Part shown: piece after piece, positions 8,775-16,999 of the stretch
Layout: the number at the start of each line of letters is the position of its first letter
Position numbering within the stretch: the first letter of the stretch is position 1
DNA from: Bradyrhizobium diversitatis
GTDB lineage: Bacteria > Pseudomonadota > Alphaproteobacteria > Rhizobiales > Xanthobacteraceae
DNA: 64,000 nt
Direction of reading: 5' to 3'
NCBI RefSeq assembly: GCF_016031635.1
Contig: NZ_JACEGD010000016.1
Location: forward strand, 124,001 to 188,000
Translations under genes and position numbers: made by a program
Notes under the pieces: model-generated
Told to the model about the DNA's origin: nothing
The model's input: only the letters and a program-made list of their open reading frames with translations
The model's database searches: none

Positions 8775-9686
8775 TTATCCCTTCACGATCCGGCGGCAGT
8801 GGACCCAGGCCGCTTCAATCAGGTTCTCACTCGCCTCCGGCGTGCGGAAGGCGGAATGCGCCGACAGCGTCACGTTCGGCAGTTTCGTCAGCGGATGATC
8901 GCCGGAGAGCGGCTCCGTGTTGAAGACGTCGAGGCCGGCATGGCGGATGTGGCCGGACTTCAGCGCGTCGATCATGGCGGCTTCGTCGACGATCGCAGCG
9001 CGGGCAGTATTGACGAGGATGACACCACGTTTCATCGCGAAGATCTTGTCGCGCGTGATCATGCCGCGGGTTTCGTCGTTGAGCAGCAGATGCAGCGACA
9101 CGACGTCGCTCTTCGCCAGCACCGTATCGAGATCGGTGAATTCGACACCGGGATAGCTCTTCGGCGAGCGATTCCAGGCGATCACCTTCATGCCGCCTCC
9201 CGTGGCAATGCGCGCAACTTCCGCGGCGATGCCGCCGAACCCGATCAGGCCGAGCGTCTTGCCGGTGAGCTGCATGCCGTCCTCGCGCAGCCAGTTGCCG
9301 GCCCGCATCTCGCGGTCCATCATCGCGATGACGCGGGCGGAGGCCCACATCAGCGCGATCGCGCATTCGGCCACCGCCGTGTCGCCATATCCCTTGATCA
9401 GATGCACGGAAATGCCGAGCTCGGCGAGCTCCTCCGGGTTCATGTAGCTGCGCGCGCCGGTGCCGAGGAACACGACGTGCTTCAGCCCCGTGCATTTCCT
9501 CGCCACTTCGGTGGGAAGCGCGGTGTGGTCCACAATCGCGATCTCGGCGCCGTCGAGGATTTCCGGGTATTGCTCGGGCTTGATGTCGGGGTCCCTGTGG
9601 ATCAGCACCTTGGGATCCCCGGGTTTCTCCAGCCGCTCCATGATCACGGCGAGGGCTTCATTGGCGTCGACGAAAACTCCGCGCAT
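8775..9686 (-). CDS. D-2-hydroxyacid dehydrogenase, NAD-binding
   Basis: A 303-residue member of the D-isomer-specific 2-hydroxyacid dehydrogenase family. The Rossmann loop GFGGIA begins at residue 149. The catalytic triad is complete: Arg229 in NTARAAIVDE, Glu258 in FNTEP and His277 in SAHSAFRTPEA. It is slightly shorter than the family average, but both domains are present. It sits between the Ldh2-type dehydrogenase and the M20 hydrolase with gaps of 11 and 12 bp, which strongly suggests one transcript. Two dehydrogenases of opposite family in one operon suggest handling of both stereoisomers or two successive oxidation steps; this is inferred. Confidence 0.92.
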   Translation of the reverse strand: MRGVFVDANEALAVIMERLEKPGDPKVLIHRDPDIKPEQYPEILDGAEIAIVDHTALPTEVARKCTGLKHVVFLGTGARSYMNPEELAELGISVHLIKGYGDTAVAECAIALMWASARVIAMMDREMRAGNWLREDGMQLTGKTLGLIGFGGIAAEVARIATGGGMKVIAWNRSPKSYPGVEFTDLDTVLAKSDVVSLHLLLNDETRGMITRDKIFAMKRGVILVNTARAAIVDEAAMIDALKSGHIRHAGLDVFNTEPLSGDHPLTKLPNVTLSAHSAFRTPEASENLIEAAWVHCRRIVKG

Positions 9687-9698
9687 GGCTCTCTCCGA

Positions 9699-10949
9699 TC
9701 AGGACGCGACGCCGGCAATCGCCAGCACGGTGTGCATGAGCACGTTGGTGCCCGCAGCGCAGTCGGTCTGCGTGGCGTCCTCCAGCTCGTTGTGACTGAT
9801 GCCATCCTTGCAGGGTACGAACACCATCGCCGCCGGCATGACGGTGTTGAGGTTGCAGGCATCATGGCCGGCGCCGGAGGTGATGCGGCGAGAGGAGTAG
9901 CCCAGCGTCTTCGCGGCGTTCTCGACCGCCGCGATCAGCTTCGGATCGAAATGCGTCGGCGGCTTGCGCCAGACGAGATCGATCTTGACCTCGACCTTGC
10001 GGCGCGCGGCGATCTCGGCGATCGCCGCACGCAGATCGCGATCGAGCGCATCCACGATGGCGCCATCGGCACTGCGGCAGTCCATGGTGAAGGCGATCTC
10101 GCCGGGAATGACGTTACGCGAGGGATTGGCGATCACGGCCTCGCCGATGGTGCCGACGGCGTTCGGTCCGTGCTTCTTCGCAATCGACTCCATCGCCAGC
10201 ACGATTTCGGACAAGGTCGCCAGCGCATCGCGCCGCAGCGGCATCGGCGTGGAGCCCGCATGGCTCTCGAACCCAGAAATCTTGCCGTCATACCAGAGCA
10301 CGCCCTGGCCGGAATCGACCACGCCGATGGTCTTGGCTTCCGCTTCCAGAATGGGACCCTGCTCGATGTGCAGTTCGACGAAGCATCCGAGCTTCTGGAA
10401 GCCGACCGGTTTGTCGCCGCGATAGCCGATGCCGTCGAGCGCCTGACCGACGGTGATGCCTTCGGCGTCTTTGCGCGACAGAATGTCGTCGGTGGTGAAG
10501 TCGCCGACATAGGCGGCGGAGGCCATCATCGCAGGTGCGAAGCGCGATCCTTCCTCGTTGGTCCAGTTGACGACGCAGATCGGAGCCTCGGTCTCGATGC
10601 CGGCGTCGTTCAGCGTCCGGATCACCTCCAGCGCGCCGAGCGTCCCCAGGATGCCGTCATATTTGCCGCCGGTCGGCTGGGTATCGAGATGCGAGCCGAT
10701 GCCGACGGGCAGCTTCGACATGTCGCGGCCCTTGCGCAGGCCGAACTGTGATCCGAGCGCGTCGACGTGGACGTCCAGTCCGGCATCCTCGCAGGCCTTG
10801 CGGAACCAGTCGCGCACCTGCTTGTCTTCCGCGCTCAGTGTCAGCCGCCGCACGCCGCCCTTGGCGGTCGCGCCGAACTGTGCGGTCTCGTGGATGGAGC
10901 CCCAGAGGCGGGCGGAATCGATTTGCAGATTGGTGGCGGCTCGGCTCAT
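9699..10949 (-). CDS. M20-family Zn-dependent hydrolase (N-carbamoyl-L-amino acid hydrolase / allantoate amidohydrolase type)
   Basis: A 416-residue metallohydrolase. The di-zinc ligands expected for the carbamoylase/allantoate amidohydrolase subfamily are visible: His87 in GSHLDT, Asp98 in KYDG, the acidic pair at 132-133 in TNEEGSRF, a histidine in ELHIEQGP (about 196) and a late histidine in ISHNE (about 388). The ELHIEQG sequence separates this subgroup from general M20 peptidases. It is the first gene of the three-gene operon with the two hydroxyacid dehydrogenases. Together with the amidase and racemase-like protein at 3.3-5.4 kb it points to ureide, hydantoin or N-carbamoyl amino-acid breakdown. 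The substrate is not fixed. Confidence 0.9.
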   Translation of the reverse strand: MSRAATNLQIDSARLWGSIHETAQFGATAKGGVRRLTLSAEDKQVRDWFRKACEDAGLDVHVDALGSQFGLRKGRDMSKLPVGIGSHLDTQPTGGKYDGILGTLGALEVIRTLNDAGIETEAPICVVNWTNEEGSRFAPAMMASAAYVGDFTTDDILSRKDAEGITVGQALDGIGYRGDKPVGFQKLGCFVELHIEQGPILEAEAKTIGVVDSGQGVLWYDGKISGFESHAGSTPMPLRRDALATLSEIVLAMESIAKKHGPNAVGTIGEAVIANPSRNVIPGEIAFTMDCRSADGAIVDALDRDLRAAIAEIAARRKVEVKIDLVWRKPPTHFDPKLIAAVENAAKTLGYSSRRITSGAGHDACNLNTVMPAAMVFVPCKDGISHNELEDATQTDCAAGTNVLMHTVLAIAGVAS

Positions 10950-10967
10950 GCGGTCAGTCTCTCAGTT

Positions 10968-11047
10968 GTCATTCCGGGGCGGCTCGAAGAGCCGAACCCG
11001 GAATCTCGAGATTCCGGGTCTGGTGCTGCGCACCATCCCGGAATGAC
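10968..11047. repeat. Palindromic intergenic repeat, family A (short form)
   Basis: Runs from GTCATTCCGGGGC to CCGGAATGAC with the inner core GAATCTCGAGATTC, a perfect 14-bp palindrome. It lies between the M20 operon start and the end of the LysR gene. Confidence 0.88.
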
Positions 11048-11070
11048 GTTGAAGGTTGTCCGGCGCTGTT

Positions 11071-11988
11071 TCAATGACGCGCCTGCGCGGGCGCGTCAAC
11101 CGCGAGGCTGCTCTGCGCAATCTGCCTTGCCAGCTCGGCGACGCGCTCCACGGCGACGACGTCGGGCGAGGCGAGCCAGCTCGCCGTGAAGGTCAGCGGC
11201 GCGATGGCGAGATCGGTGTCGAGCAGTTGCAGCCGTCCGTCGGCGAGCTCGTTCTCGACGATGGCGTCGGGGATCACGGCGATGCCGAGTCCCTCGACCG
11301 CCATGTGGATGACGGTCGCCAGCGAGGCAGAGGCATGCAGGCGGATCGGCGGCAGCTCCGGCCGGTCGAACACCTCGCGCACGACCTCGTAGGGCTTGGT
11401 CTTGCGCGGGAAGGTGATGATCGGAAACCGCGCGAGCTCCGCCGGCGTCACCGGCCCCTTGCCGAGCCCGAGCGAGGGGCTTGCGAGGAATCCGATCGGA
11501 TAATCGGCGAGCACACGATTGTGCACGCCGGAAGCCGACAGCGGCCCGACGACGAAGGCGAGCTCGATTTCCTGCGCGAGCAGGCGCGCGGTGAGGTTCG
11601 GCGTGATGTCGACCTCGATCTCCAGCGACAGGTTCGGATAGACCTGGTTCACGCTTTTCACGAGACGAGGCAGCCAGGTGTGCACGATGGTCTCGGCGAC
11701 ACCGAGGCGCATCACGCCGCGCATCGCCGACCGGTCGCCGATCTCCGCCATCATCGCGGCACGCAGACCGATCAGCTTCTCGGCGTAGACCATCATCTGC
11801 CGGCCGCTCGGTGTCGGCGAGGCGATGCGATGATCGCGATTCAGGAGCTTCACGCCCATCTCGCGCTCGAGCTGTGCAATGCGCTGCGAGATCGCCGGCT
11901 GGGTGGTGTTGAGCCGCTGTGCGGCGCCACGGAAGCTGCCGAGCTTCACAACCCAGAGGAACGTCTCGATCGACCTGAAGTCCAGCAT
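11071..11988 (-). CDS. LysR-family transcriptional regulator
   Basis: A 305-residue LysR protein. The N-terminal winged helix-turn-helix occupies about residues 1-60 (SFRGAAQRLNTTQPAISQRIAQLE), followed by a two-lobed inducer-binding domain. It is divergent from the DUF1445 gene at 12108 that opens the ABC transporter operon. A perfect 9-bp inverted repeat at 12004-12026 lies just upstream of its start, as expected for LysR autoregulation together with control of the divergent operon. The inducer is unknown. The M20 operon lies behind it on the same strand but is separated by a palindromic repeat. Confidence 0.93.
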   Translation of the reverse strand: MLDFRSIETFLWVVKLGSFRGAAQRLNTTQPAISQRIAQLEREMGVKLLNRDHRIASPTPSGRQMMVYAEKLIGLRAAMMAEIGDRSAMRGVMRLGVAETIVHTWLPRLVKSVNQVYPNLSLEIEVDITPNLTARLLAQEIELAFVVGPLSASGVHNRVLADYPIGFLASPSLGLGKGPVTPAELARFPIITFPRKTKPYEVVREVFDRPELPPIRLHASASLATVIHMAVEGLGIAVIPDAIVENELADGRLQLLDTDLAIAPLTFTASWLASPDVVAVERVAELARQIAQSSLAVDAPAQARH

Positions 11989-12003
11989 TGGAAGGATGTT
12001 CCC

Positions 12004-12026
12004 GTCGATAAATTGGATTTATCGAC
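12004..12026. promoter_or_regulatory. Candidate LysR operator between divergent genes
   Basis: GTCGATAAA and TTTATCGAC form a perfect 9-bp inverted repeat around a 5-bp spacer. It sits 16 bp upstream of the LysR start and 82 bp upstream of the divergent DUF1445 gene. AT-rich symmetry of T-N11-A type is the classic LysR recognition form. Binding by this regulator is inferred from position. Confidence 0.65.
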
Positions 12027-12107
12027 ATTGATTAGAAACGACGATTAGACTTTATAGCACGCTTGGTGTTGGCTTGTCTTTGTCGAGTTTATAGGCAGGT
12101 CGATCAC

Positions 12108-12923
12108 ATGACTGTTTTGGTGGCAGCGCAGCAAACTGAGACGCCCGACGCCCTTCCGAGCCGCAAGGCCCGGCTCGCCTATCGCGAGGGGCTGGTCGCC
12201 TCCACCGCCGGCGTCGCTTCGGGTTTTGTCCAGGGCAATCTGGCGATCCTGCCGGCGGACTATGCCGGCGCCTTTCACCGCTTCTGCCAGCTCAATCCCA
12301 AGCCGTGCCCGATCATCGGCATGTCCGACGTCGGCAGCCCGCACATCCCGTCCCTCGGCGCCGATCTCGACATCCGCACCGACGTGCCGCGCTACCGCGT
12401 CTGGCGCGACGGCGAGGTCGTGGACGAGCCGACCGACGTGAAGAGCTATTGGCGCGACGACCTCGTCACCTTCGTGCTCGGCTGCTCGTTCTCGTTCGAG
12501 GAGGCGCTGCTCGAGGAGGGCATGCCGATCCGCCACATCGAAAAGAACGTGCGCGTGCCGATGTACCGCACCAACATCGCCTGCGGCGAGGCCGGGCCGT
12601 TCGCCGGTCCGATGGTCGTGTCGATGCGCCCGTTCAAGCCGGCCGATGCGATCCGCGCGGTGCAGATCACCTCGCGCTATCCCGCCGTGCACGGCGCACC
12701 CGTGCATCTCGGCCATCCGCATCTGATCGGCATCAAGGACATTGCCAAGCCCGACTACGGCGATCCGGTGCCGGTCGCCGCCGACGAGATTCCGGTGTTC
12801 TGGGCCTGCGGGGTGACGCCGCAATCGGTGATCAACGCCGCGAAACTCCCGTTCGCGATCACGCATTCGCCCGGCCTCATGCTGGTGACGGATCTGAAGA
12901 ACAGAAACATGGCCGTGATTTAG
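12108..12923 (+). CDS. DUF1445 / D-glutamate cyclase-like putative hydro-lyase
   Basis: A 271-residue protein of the DUF1445 family (YcsI-like, often called putative hydro-lyase; mammalian relatives act as D-glutamate cyclases that make or open 5-oxo-D-proline). Family features visible are the GFVQGNL region near the N-terminus, the VTFVLGCSFSFE block and the late motif FWACGVTPQ followed by ITHSPG. Start ATG 12108 is preceded by a purine-rich GGCAGG. It is divergent from LysR and 90 bp ahead of the periplasmic binding protein, so the transporter may bring in its substrate. The reaction here is not established. Confidence 0.85.
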   Translation: MTVLVAAQQTETPDALPSRKARLAYREGLVASTAGVASGFVQGNLAILPADYAGAFHRFCQLNPKPCPIIGMSDVGSPHIPSLGADLDIRTDVPRYRVWRDGEVVDEPTDVKSYWRDDLVTFVLGCSFSFEEALLEEGMPIRHIEKNVRVPMYRTNIACGEAGPFAGPMVVSMRPFKPADAIRAVQITSRYPAVHGAPVHLGHPHLIGIKDIAKPDYGDPVPVAADEIPVFWACGVTPQSVINAAKLPFAITHSPGLMLVTDLKNRNMAVI

Positions 12924-13013
12924 TAGGCAGCGCCTGCTGCTTCTTCAAGGCTTTACCGCATCCATCAATCGCTTCATTCGATCAGCCGAAATTCAGTAAC
13001 AGGGGACTTTGCC

Positions 13014-14258
13014 ATGACGATCACTCGCCGCGACGTGTTGTTGGGAGCCACCGCCACTGCCGCTCTCGTGCCGCTGGCAGCGCGTGCACAGACCTCGGAA
13101 GTCGTGATCGGCGTGATCTATCCGTTCTCCGGCGGCAGCGCGCAGCAGGGCGTCGACGCGCAGAAAGCCTATGAGACTGCGCTCGAAGTCATCAATAAAA
13201 ACGCCGATTTCGACCTGCCGCTGGCGAAAGGCGAAGGCCTGCCGGGCCTCGGCGGCGCGAAGATCCGTCTCGTGTTCGCCGATCACCAGGCCGATCCGCA
13301 GAAGGGCCGCGCCGAGGCCGAGCGCCTGATCACGCAGGAGAAGGTCTGTGCCATCATCGGCACCTACCAGAGCGCCGTCGCCGTCACCGTCAGCCAGATC
13401 TGCGAACGCTATCAGGTCCCGTTCGTGTCCGCCGACAATTCCTCGCCCAGCTTGCATCGCCGCGGCCTGAAATATTACTTCCGCGCCGCGCCGCATGACG
13501 AGATGTACTCGGCCGCGATGTTCGACTTCTTCGATGCCATGAAGAAGAAGGGCACCAAGATCGAGACGCTGTCGCTGTTCCACGAGGACACCATCTTCGG
13601 CACCGACTCCGGCAATGCCCAGACCAAGATCGCCGGCGAGCGCGGCTACAAGATCGTCACCGACATCAAGTATCGCGCCAACTCGCCCTCGCTCTCGGCC
13701 GAGGTGCAGCAGCTCAAGACCGCCAATGCCGACGTGCTGATGCCGTCGAGCTACACCACCGACGGCATTCTCCTGGTCAAGACCATGGCCGAGCTTGGCT
13801 ACAAGCCGAATGCGATCGTGGCGCAGGACGCCGGCTTCTCCGAGAAGGCGCTCTATGATGCCGTCGGCGACAAGCTCGAAGGCGTGATCTCGCGCGGCAC
13901 CTTCTCGCTCGACCTCGCGCAGAAGCGTCCGATGGTCGGCAAGATCAACGACATGTTCAAGGCGAAGTCGGGCAAGGATTTCAACGATCTCACCTCGCGC
14001 CAGTTCATGGGCCTGATCATTCTCGCCGACGCCATCAACCGCGCCAAGTCGACCGACGGCGAGAAGATCCGCGACGCGCTTGCCGCGACCGACATCCCGG
14101 GCGATCAGACCATCATGCCCTGGAAGCGCGTCAAGTTCGACGAGATGGGCCAGAACAACGACGCCGACCCGGTGCTGCTGCAATATGTCGGCGGCAAGTT
14201 CGTCACCATCTTCCCGCCGCAGGCCGCGATCGCCGAGGCGATCTGGCCGATGAAGTAA
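13014..14258 (+). CDS. ABC transporter substrate-binding protein, branched-chain amino acid/amide type
   Basis: A 414-residue periplasmic ligand-binding protein (type I fold, LivJ/LivK-like). The N-terminus TRRDVLLG followed by a hydrophobic stretch and AARAQ is a Tat-style signal, suggesting export folded. The mature part starts at about residue 26 with VVIGVIYPFSGG, the typical first strand of this family. It is followed by both permeases and both ATPases, giving a complete importer. The ligand is unknown; this family also carries urea, amides and aromatic acids, so branched-chain amino acids should not be assumed. A family C repeat separates it from the first permease. Confidence 0.92.
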   Translation: MTITRRDVLLGATATAALVPLAARAQTSEVVIGVIYPFSGGSAQQGVDAQKAYETALEVINKNADFDLPLAKGEGLPGLGGAKIRLVFADHQADPQKGRAEAERLITQEKVCAIIGTYQSAVAVTVSQICERYQVPFVSADNSSPSLHRRGLKYYFRAAPHDEMYSAAMFDFFDAMKKKGTKIETLSLFHEDTIFGTDSGNAQTKIAGERGYKIVTDIKYRANSPSLSAEVQQLKTANADVLMPSSYTTDGILLVKTMAELGYKPNAIVAQDAGFSEKALYDAVGDKLEGVISRGTFSLDLAQKRPMVGKINDMFKAKSGKDFNDLTSRQFMGLIILADAINRAKSTDGEKIRDALAATDIPGDQTIMPWKRVKFDEMGQNNDADPVLLQYVGGKFVTIFPPQAAIAEAIWPMK

Positions 14259-14292
14259 GAGTGGGAAGCGGGAGCTCAGATGTAGCTCCCGC

Positions 14293-14387
14293 CCTCATCC
14301 TGAGGAGCGGGCGTAGCCCGCGTCTCGAAGGACGAGGGCTGGGCCATCCTTCGAGACGCGCGCTGGTGCGCGCTCCTCAGGATGAGG
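14293..14387. repeat. Palindromic intergenic repeat, family C
   Basis: Inverted repeat whose ends are CCTCATCCTGAGGAGCG and CGCTCCTCAGGATGAGG, with a second nested pair CGTCTCGAAGGA / TCCTTCGAGACG. It lies inside the ABC transporter operon between the binding-protein gene and the first permease, and could fold to uncouple expression of the abundant binding protein from the membrane subunits. Confidence 0.88.
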
Positions 14388-14409
14388 ATCTATTTCGGGG
14401 GACAGACTT

Positions 14410-15288
14410 TTGACAGCCCAAGCCATAATCCAAAGTCTCGCGAGCGGCCTCCTCATGGGCCTGCTCTACGGACTGATCGCGGTCGGCCTCGCGCTGATCT
14501 TCGGCCTGATGGACGTCACGAACTTCGCCCATGGCGAGTTCCTGATGCTCGCGATGTACCTGTCCTTCTTTCTGTTCGCGTTCTTCGCCATCGACCCCTT
14601 GCTGTCGGCGCCCTTGGTCGCCGCGGCGCTGTTCGTTTTCGGAGCAGTGATCTACCTGCTCATTGTACGCTTCGCCATGCGGGCCAAGGCCAATGCCGGC
14701 ATGGTGCAGATCTTCACCACCTTCGGCCTTGCCATCGTCATGCGCGGCCTCGCGCAATACTTCTTCACGCCGGACTATCGCAGCATTCCGCAGTCCTGGC
14801 TCGGCGGCAAGACCATCTCGATCGGCGGCATCTTCCTGCCGGAGCCGCAGCTGGTCGGTGCGCTGGTGTCGATTGCGGCCTTCGCCGGTCTCTACTTCTT
14901 CATCCACCGCACCGATTTCGGCCGCGCGATCGAAGCCACCCGCGAAGATCCCGGTGCGGTGGCTCTCGTCGGCATCGACAAGAACCGCGTGTTCGCGTTC
15001 GGCTGGGGCCTCGGCGCTGCGCTGGTCGGTCTCGCCGGCGCGATCATGGCGGTGTTCTTCTACATCTATCCCGATGTCGGCGCGTCCTTCGCGCTGATCG
15101 CCTATGTCACGGTGGCGCTGGGCGGCTTCGGCAGCGTGTTCGGGGCCTTCGCCGGCGGCATCATCGTCGGTCTCGTCGAGGCGGTCACGGCCTTGGTGCT
15201 GCCGCCGTCGCTGAAATCGGTCGGCATCTACGCCGTCTATCTGCTCGTCGTCTTCATCCGGCCACGCGGCCTGTTCGGGTCGATGTGA
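14410..15288 (+). CDS. livH: Branched-chain amino acid-type ABC permease, LivH family
   Basis: A 292-residue inner-membrane permease with about eight hydrophobic helices. It shows LivH hallmarks: GLLYGLIAVGLALIFGLM with the NFAHGEF motif near residues 38-44, the cytoplasmic coupling region RAIEATREDPGAVALVGID near 175, and the ending IRPRGLFGSM. The start is TTG at 14410, preceded by GGGGGAC at good spacing; no ATG in the frame gives a complete first helix. Its TGA stop overlaps the ATG of the next permease by one base, indicating translational coupling. Confidence 0.92.
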   Translation: MTAQAIIQSLASGLLMGLLYGLIAVGLALIFGLMDVTNFAHGEFLMLAMYLSFFLFAFFAIDPLLSAPLVAAALFVFGAVIYLLIVRFAMRAKANAGMVQIFTTFGLAIVMRGLAQYFFTPDYRSIPQSWLGGKTISIGGIFLPEPQLVGALVSIAAFAGLYFFIHRTDFGRAIEATREDPGAVALVGIDKNRVFAFGWGLGAALVGLAGAIMAVFFYIYPDVGASFALIAYVTVALGGFGSVFGAFAGGIIVGLVEAVTALVLPPSLKSVGIYAVYLLVVFIRPRGLFGSM

Positions 15289-16271
15289 TGGACAAGAACT
15301 TTGCAACGCGGCGCCGCCGCGACCTCATCATCGCCGCAGGACTGGCCGGGATCGCCGCACTGGCGCCGCTGTTCGTCAAGGACGTCTACGTCCAGAACAT
15401 CCTGATCCTGACGCTGATGTACGCAGCGCTGTCGCAGAGCTGGAACATCCTGTCCGGCTATTGCGGACAGATCTCGCTCGGACACGCGCTCTATTTCGGC
15501 ATCGGCGCCTACACCACCGAGCTGCTGTTCACCAAGTTCGGCGTGCTGCCCTGGTTCGGCATGCTCGGCGGCGGCGTGATTGCTGCGTTGATCGCGATGG
15601 GGCTCGGCTATCCCTTCTTCCGCCTGCGCGGCCATTACTTCGTGATCGCGACCATCGTCATCGCCGAGATCGGTCTGCTGCTGTTCCAGAACTGGGAATG
15701 GGCGGGAGCCGCGATGGGCATCACCATTCCGATCCGCGGCGACAGCTGGCTGAAATTCCAGTTCCTGCGCACCAAGCTGCCGTATTTCTATTTCGCGCTG
15801 GGCCTGTGCTGCCTCGCCTGGTTCGTCACCTGGTGGCTGGAAGATTCCAAATGGGGCTTCTGGTGGCGCGCGGTGAAGGACAATCCCGAAGCGGCCGAAA
15901 GCCTCGGCGTCGTCGTGTTCAATTCCAAGATGGGCGCGGCCGCCGTCTCGGCCTTCCTCGTCGCCATCGGCGGTGCCTTCTACGCGCAGTTTCTCGCCTA
16001 TATCGATCCTGAAAGTGTCATGGGCTTCCAGTTCTCGCTGCTGATGGCGTTGCCGGCCGTGCTCGGCGGCATCGGCACCCTCTGGGGCCCGGTGTTGGGG
16101 GCCGCCATCCTGATCCCGATGACGGAGCTGACCCGCTCCTATATCGGCGGCTCCGGGCGCGGCGTCGATCTCATCGTCTACGGCACGCTGATCGTGCTGA
16201 TCTCGCTGGCCCTGCCGCAAGGTCTGGTGAGTCTGTTCTCCCGTTCGAAAGCAAAGGGAGCAACGCGATGA
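15288..16271 (+). CDS. livM: Branched-chain amino acid-type ABC permease, LivM family
   Basis: A 327-residue second permease. It shows the LivM signatures GQISLGHALYFGIGAYT (about residues 59-75) and the cytoplasmic coupling segment AVKDNPEAAESLGV. Start ATG 15288 overlaps the livH stop by one base. The frame is open upstream through livH, but only as a shadow; similarity starts at MDKNF. The end overlaps the ATPase gene by 4 bp (ATGA). It pairs with LivH to form the membrane pore. Confidence 0.92.
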   Translation: MDKNFATRRRRDLIIAAGLAGIAALAPLFVKDVYVQNILILTLMYAALSQSWNILSGYCGQISLGHALYFGIGAYTTELLFTKFGVLPWFGMLGGGVIAALIAMGLGYPFFRLRGHYFVIATIVIAEIGLLLFQNWEWAGAAMGITIPIRGDSWLKFQFLRTKLPYFYFALGLCCLAWFVTWWLEDSKWGFWWRAVKDNPEAAESLGVVVFNSKMGAAAVSAFLVAIGGAFYAQFLAYIDPESVMGFQFSLLMALPAVLGGIGTLWGPVLGAAILIPMTELTRSYIGGSGRGVDLIVYGTLIVLISLALPQGLVSLFSRSKAKGATR

Positions 16272-16999
16272 CGGCGCTCCTTGAAACCCGCGGCGTCTGG
16301 CAGCGCTTTGGCGGCCTCATCGCCAACAGCGACGTGTCGATCTCGGTCGGCCGCGGCGAGATCGTCGGCCTGATCGGCCCGAACGGCGCCGGCAAGTCGA
16401 CCCTGTTCAATCTCATCGCGGGCGTGCTGCCGCCGACCCAAGGCTCGATTCTATTCGACGGCGAGGATGTCACCCGCATGCCGGCGGCCGAGCGCTGTCA
16501 GCGCGGGATCGGCCGGACCTTCCAGGTCGTCAAGAGCTTCGAGACCATGACGGTCATCGACAACGTCATCGTCGGTGCGCTCGTACGCAACACCGTGATG
16601 CGCGAGGCGCGCCGCAAGGCGCACGAGGTGCTGGAGTTCACCGGTCTTGCCGCGCGCGCCGACGTGCTCGCCAGCGACCTCGTGCCGGCCGAGAAGCGCC
16701 GTCTCGAAGTTGCCCGTGCGCTCGCGACCGAACCGAAGCTGCTGCTGCTCGACGAAGTCCTCACCGGGCTCACGCCGACCGAGGCGCAGACCGGCGTTGC
16801 CTTGGTGCGCAAGGTGCGCGATGCCGGCATCACCGTCTTGATGGTCGAGCATGTCATGGAGATCGTGATGCCCTTGGTCGACCGTGCCATCGTGCTCGAC
16901 CTCGGCAAGGTGCTGGTCGAGGGCAAGCCCGCCGACGTCGTCCGCGATCCCAAGGTGATCAGCGCATATCTGGGAGATCGTCATGCTGTCGGTGCGTGA
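16268..16999 (+). CDS. livG: ABC transporter ATPase, LivG family
   Basis: A 243-residue nucleotide-binding subunit. Walker A is GPNGAGKST (residues 37-45) and Walker B is LLLLDEVLTGL. The ABC signature is weakened: where LivG normally has L-[AS]-[YG]-G-x-Q this protein has LVPAEKRRLE. The partner ATPase has a canonical LSGGEQ, so in the heterodimer one of the two ATP sites may be non-hydrolytic. The start overlaps livM and the end overlaps livF by 17 bp, a tight operon. Confidence 0.92.
   Translation: MTALLETRGVWQRFGGLIANSDVSISVGRGEIVGLIGPNGAGKSTLFNLIAGVLPPTQGSILFDGEDVTRMPAAERCQRGIGRTFQVVKSFETMTVIDNVIVGALVRNTVMREARRKAHEVLEFTGLAARADVLASDLVPAEKRRLEVARALATEPKLLLLDEVLTGLTPTEAQTGVALVRKVRDAGITVLMVEHVMEIVMPLVDRAIVLDLGKVLVEGKPADVVRDPKVISAYLGDRHAVGA

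Noticed and set aside
14382..15287. Possible N-terminal fusion domain of LivM
   Set aside because: The frame is open through livH but encodes Arg-rich shadow sequence; LivM begins normally at ATG 15288, overlapping the livH stop.
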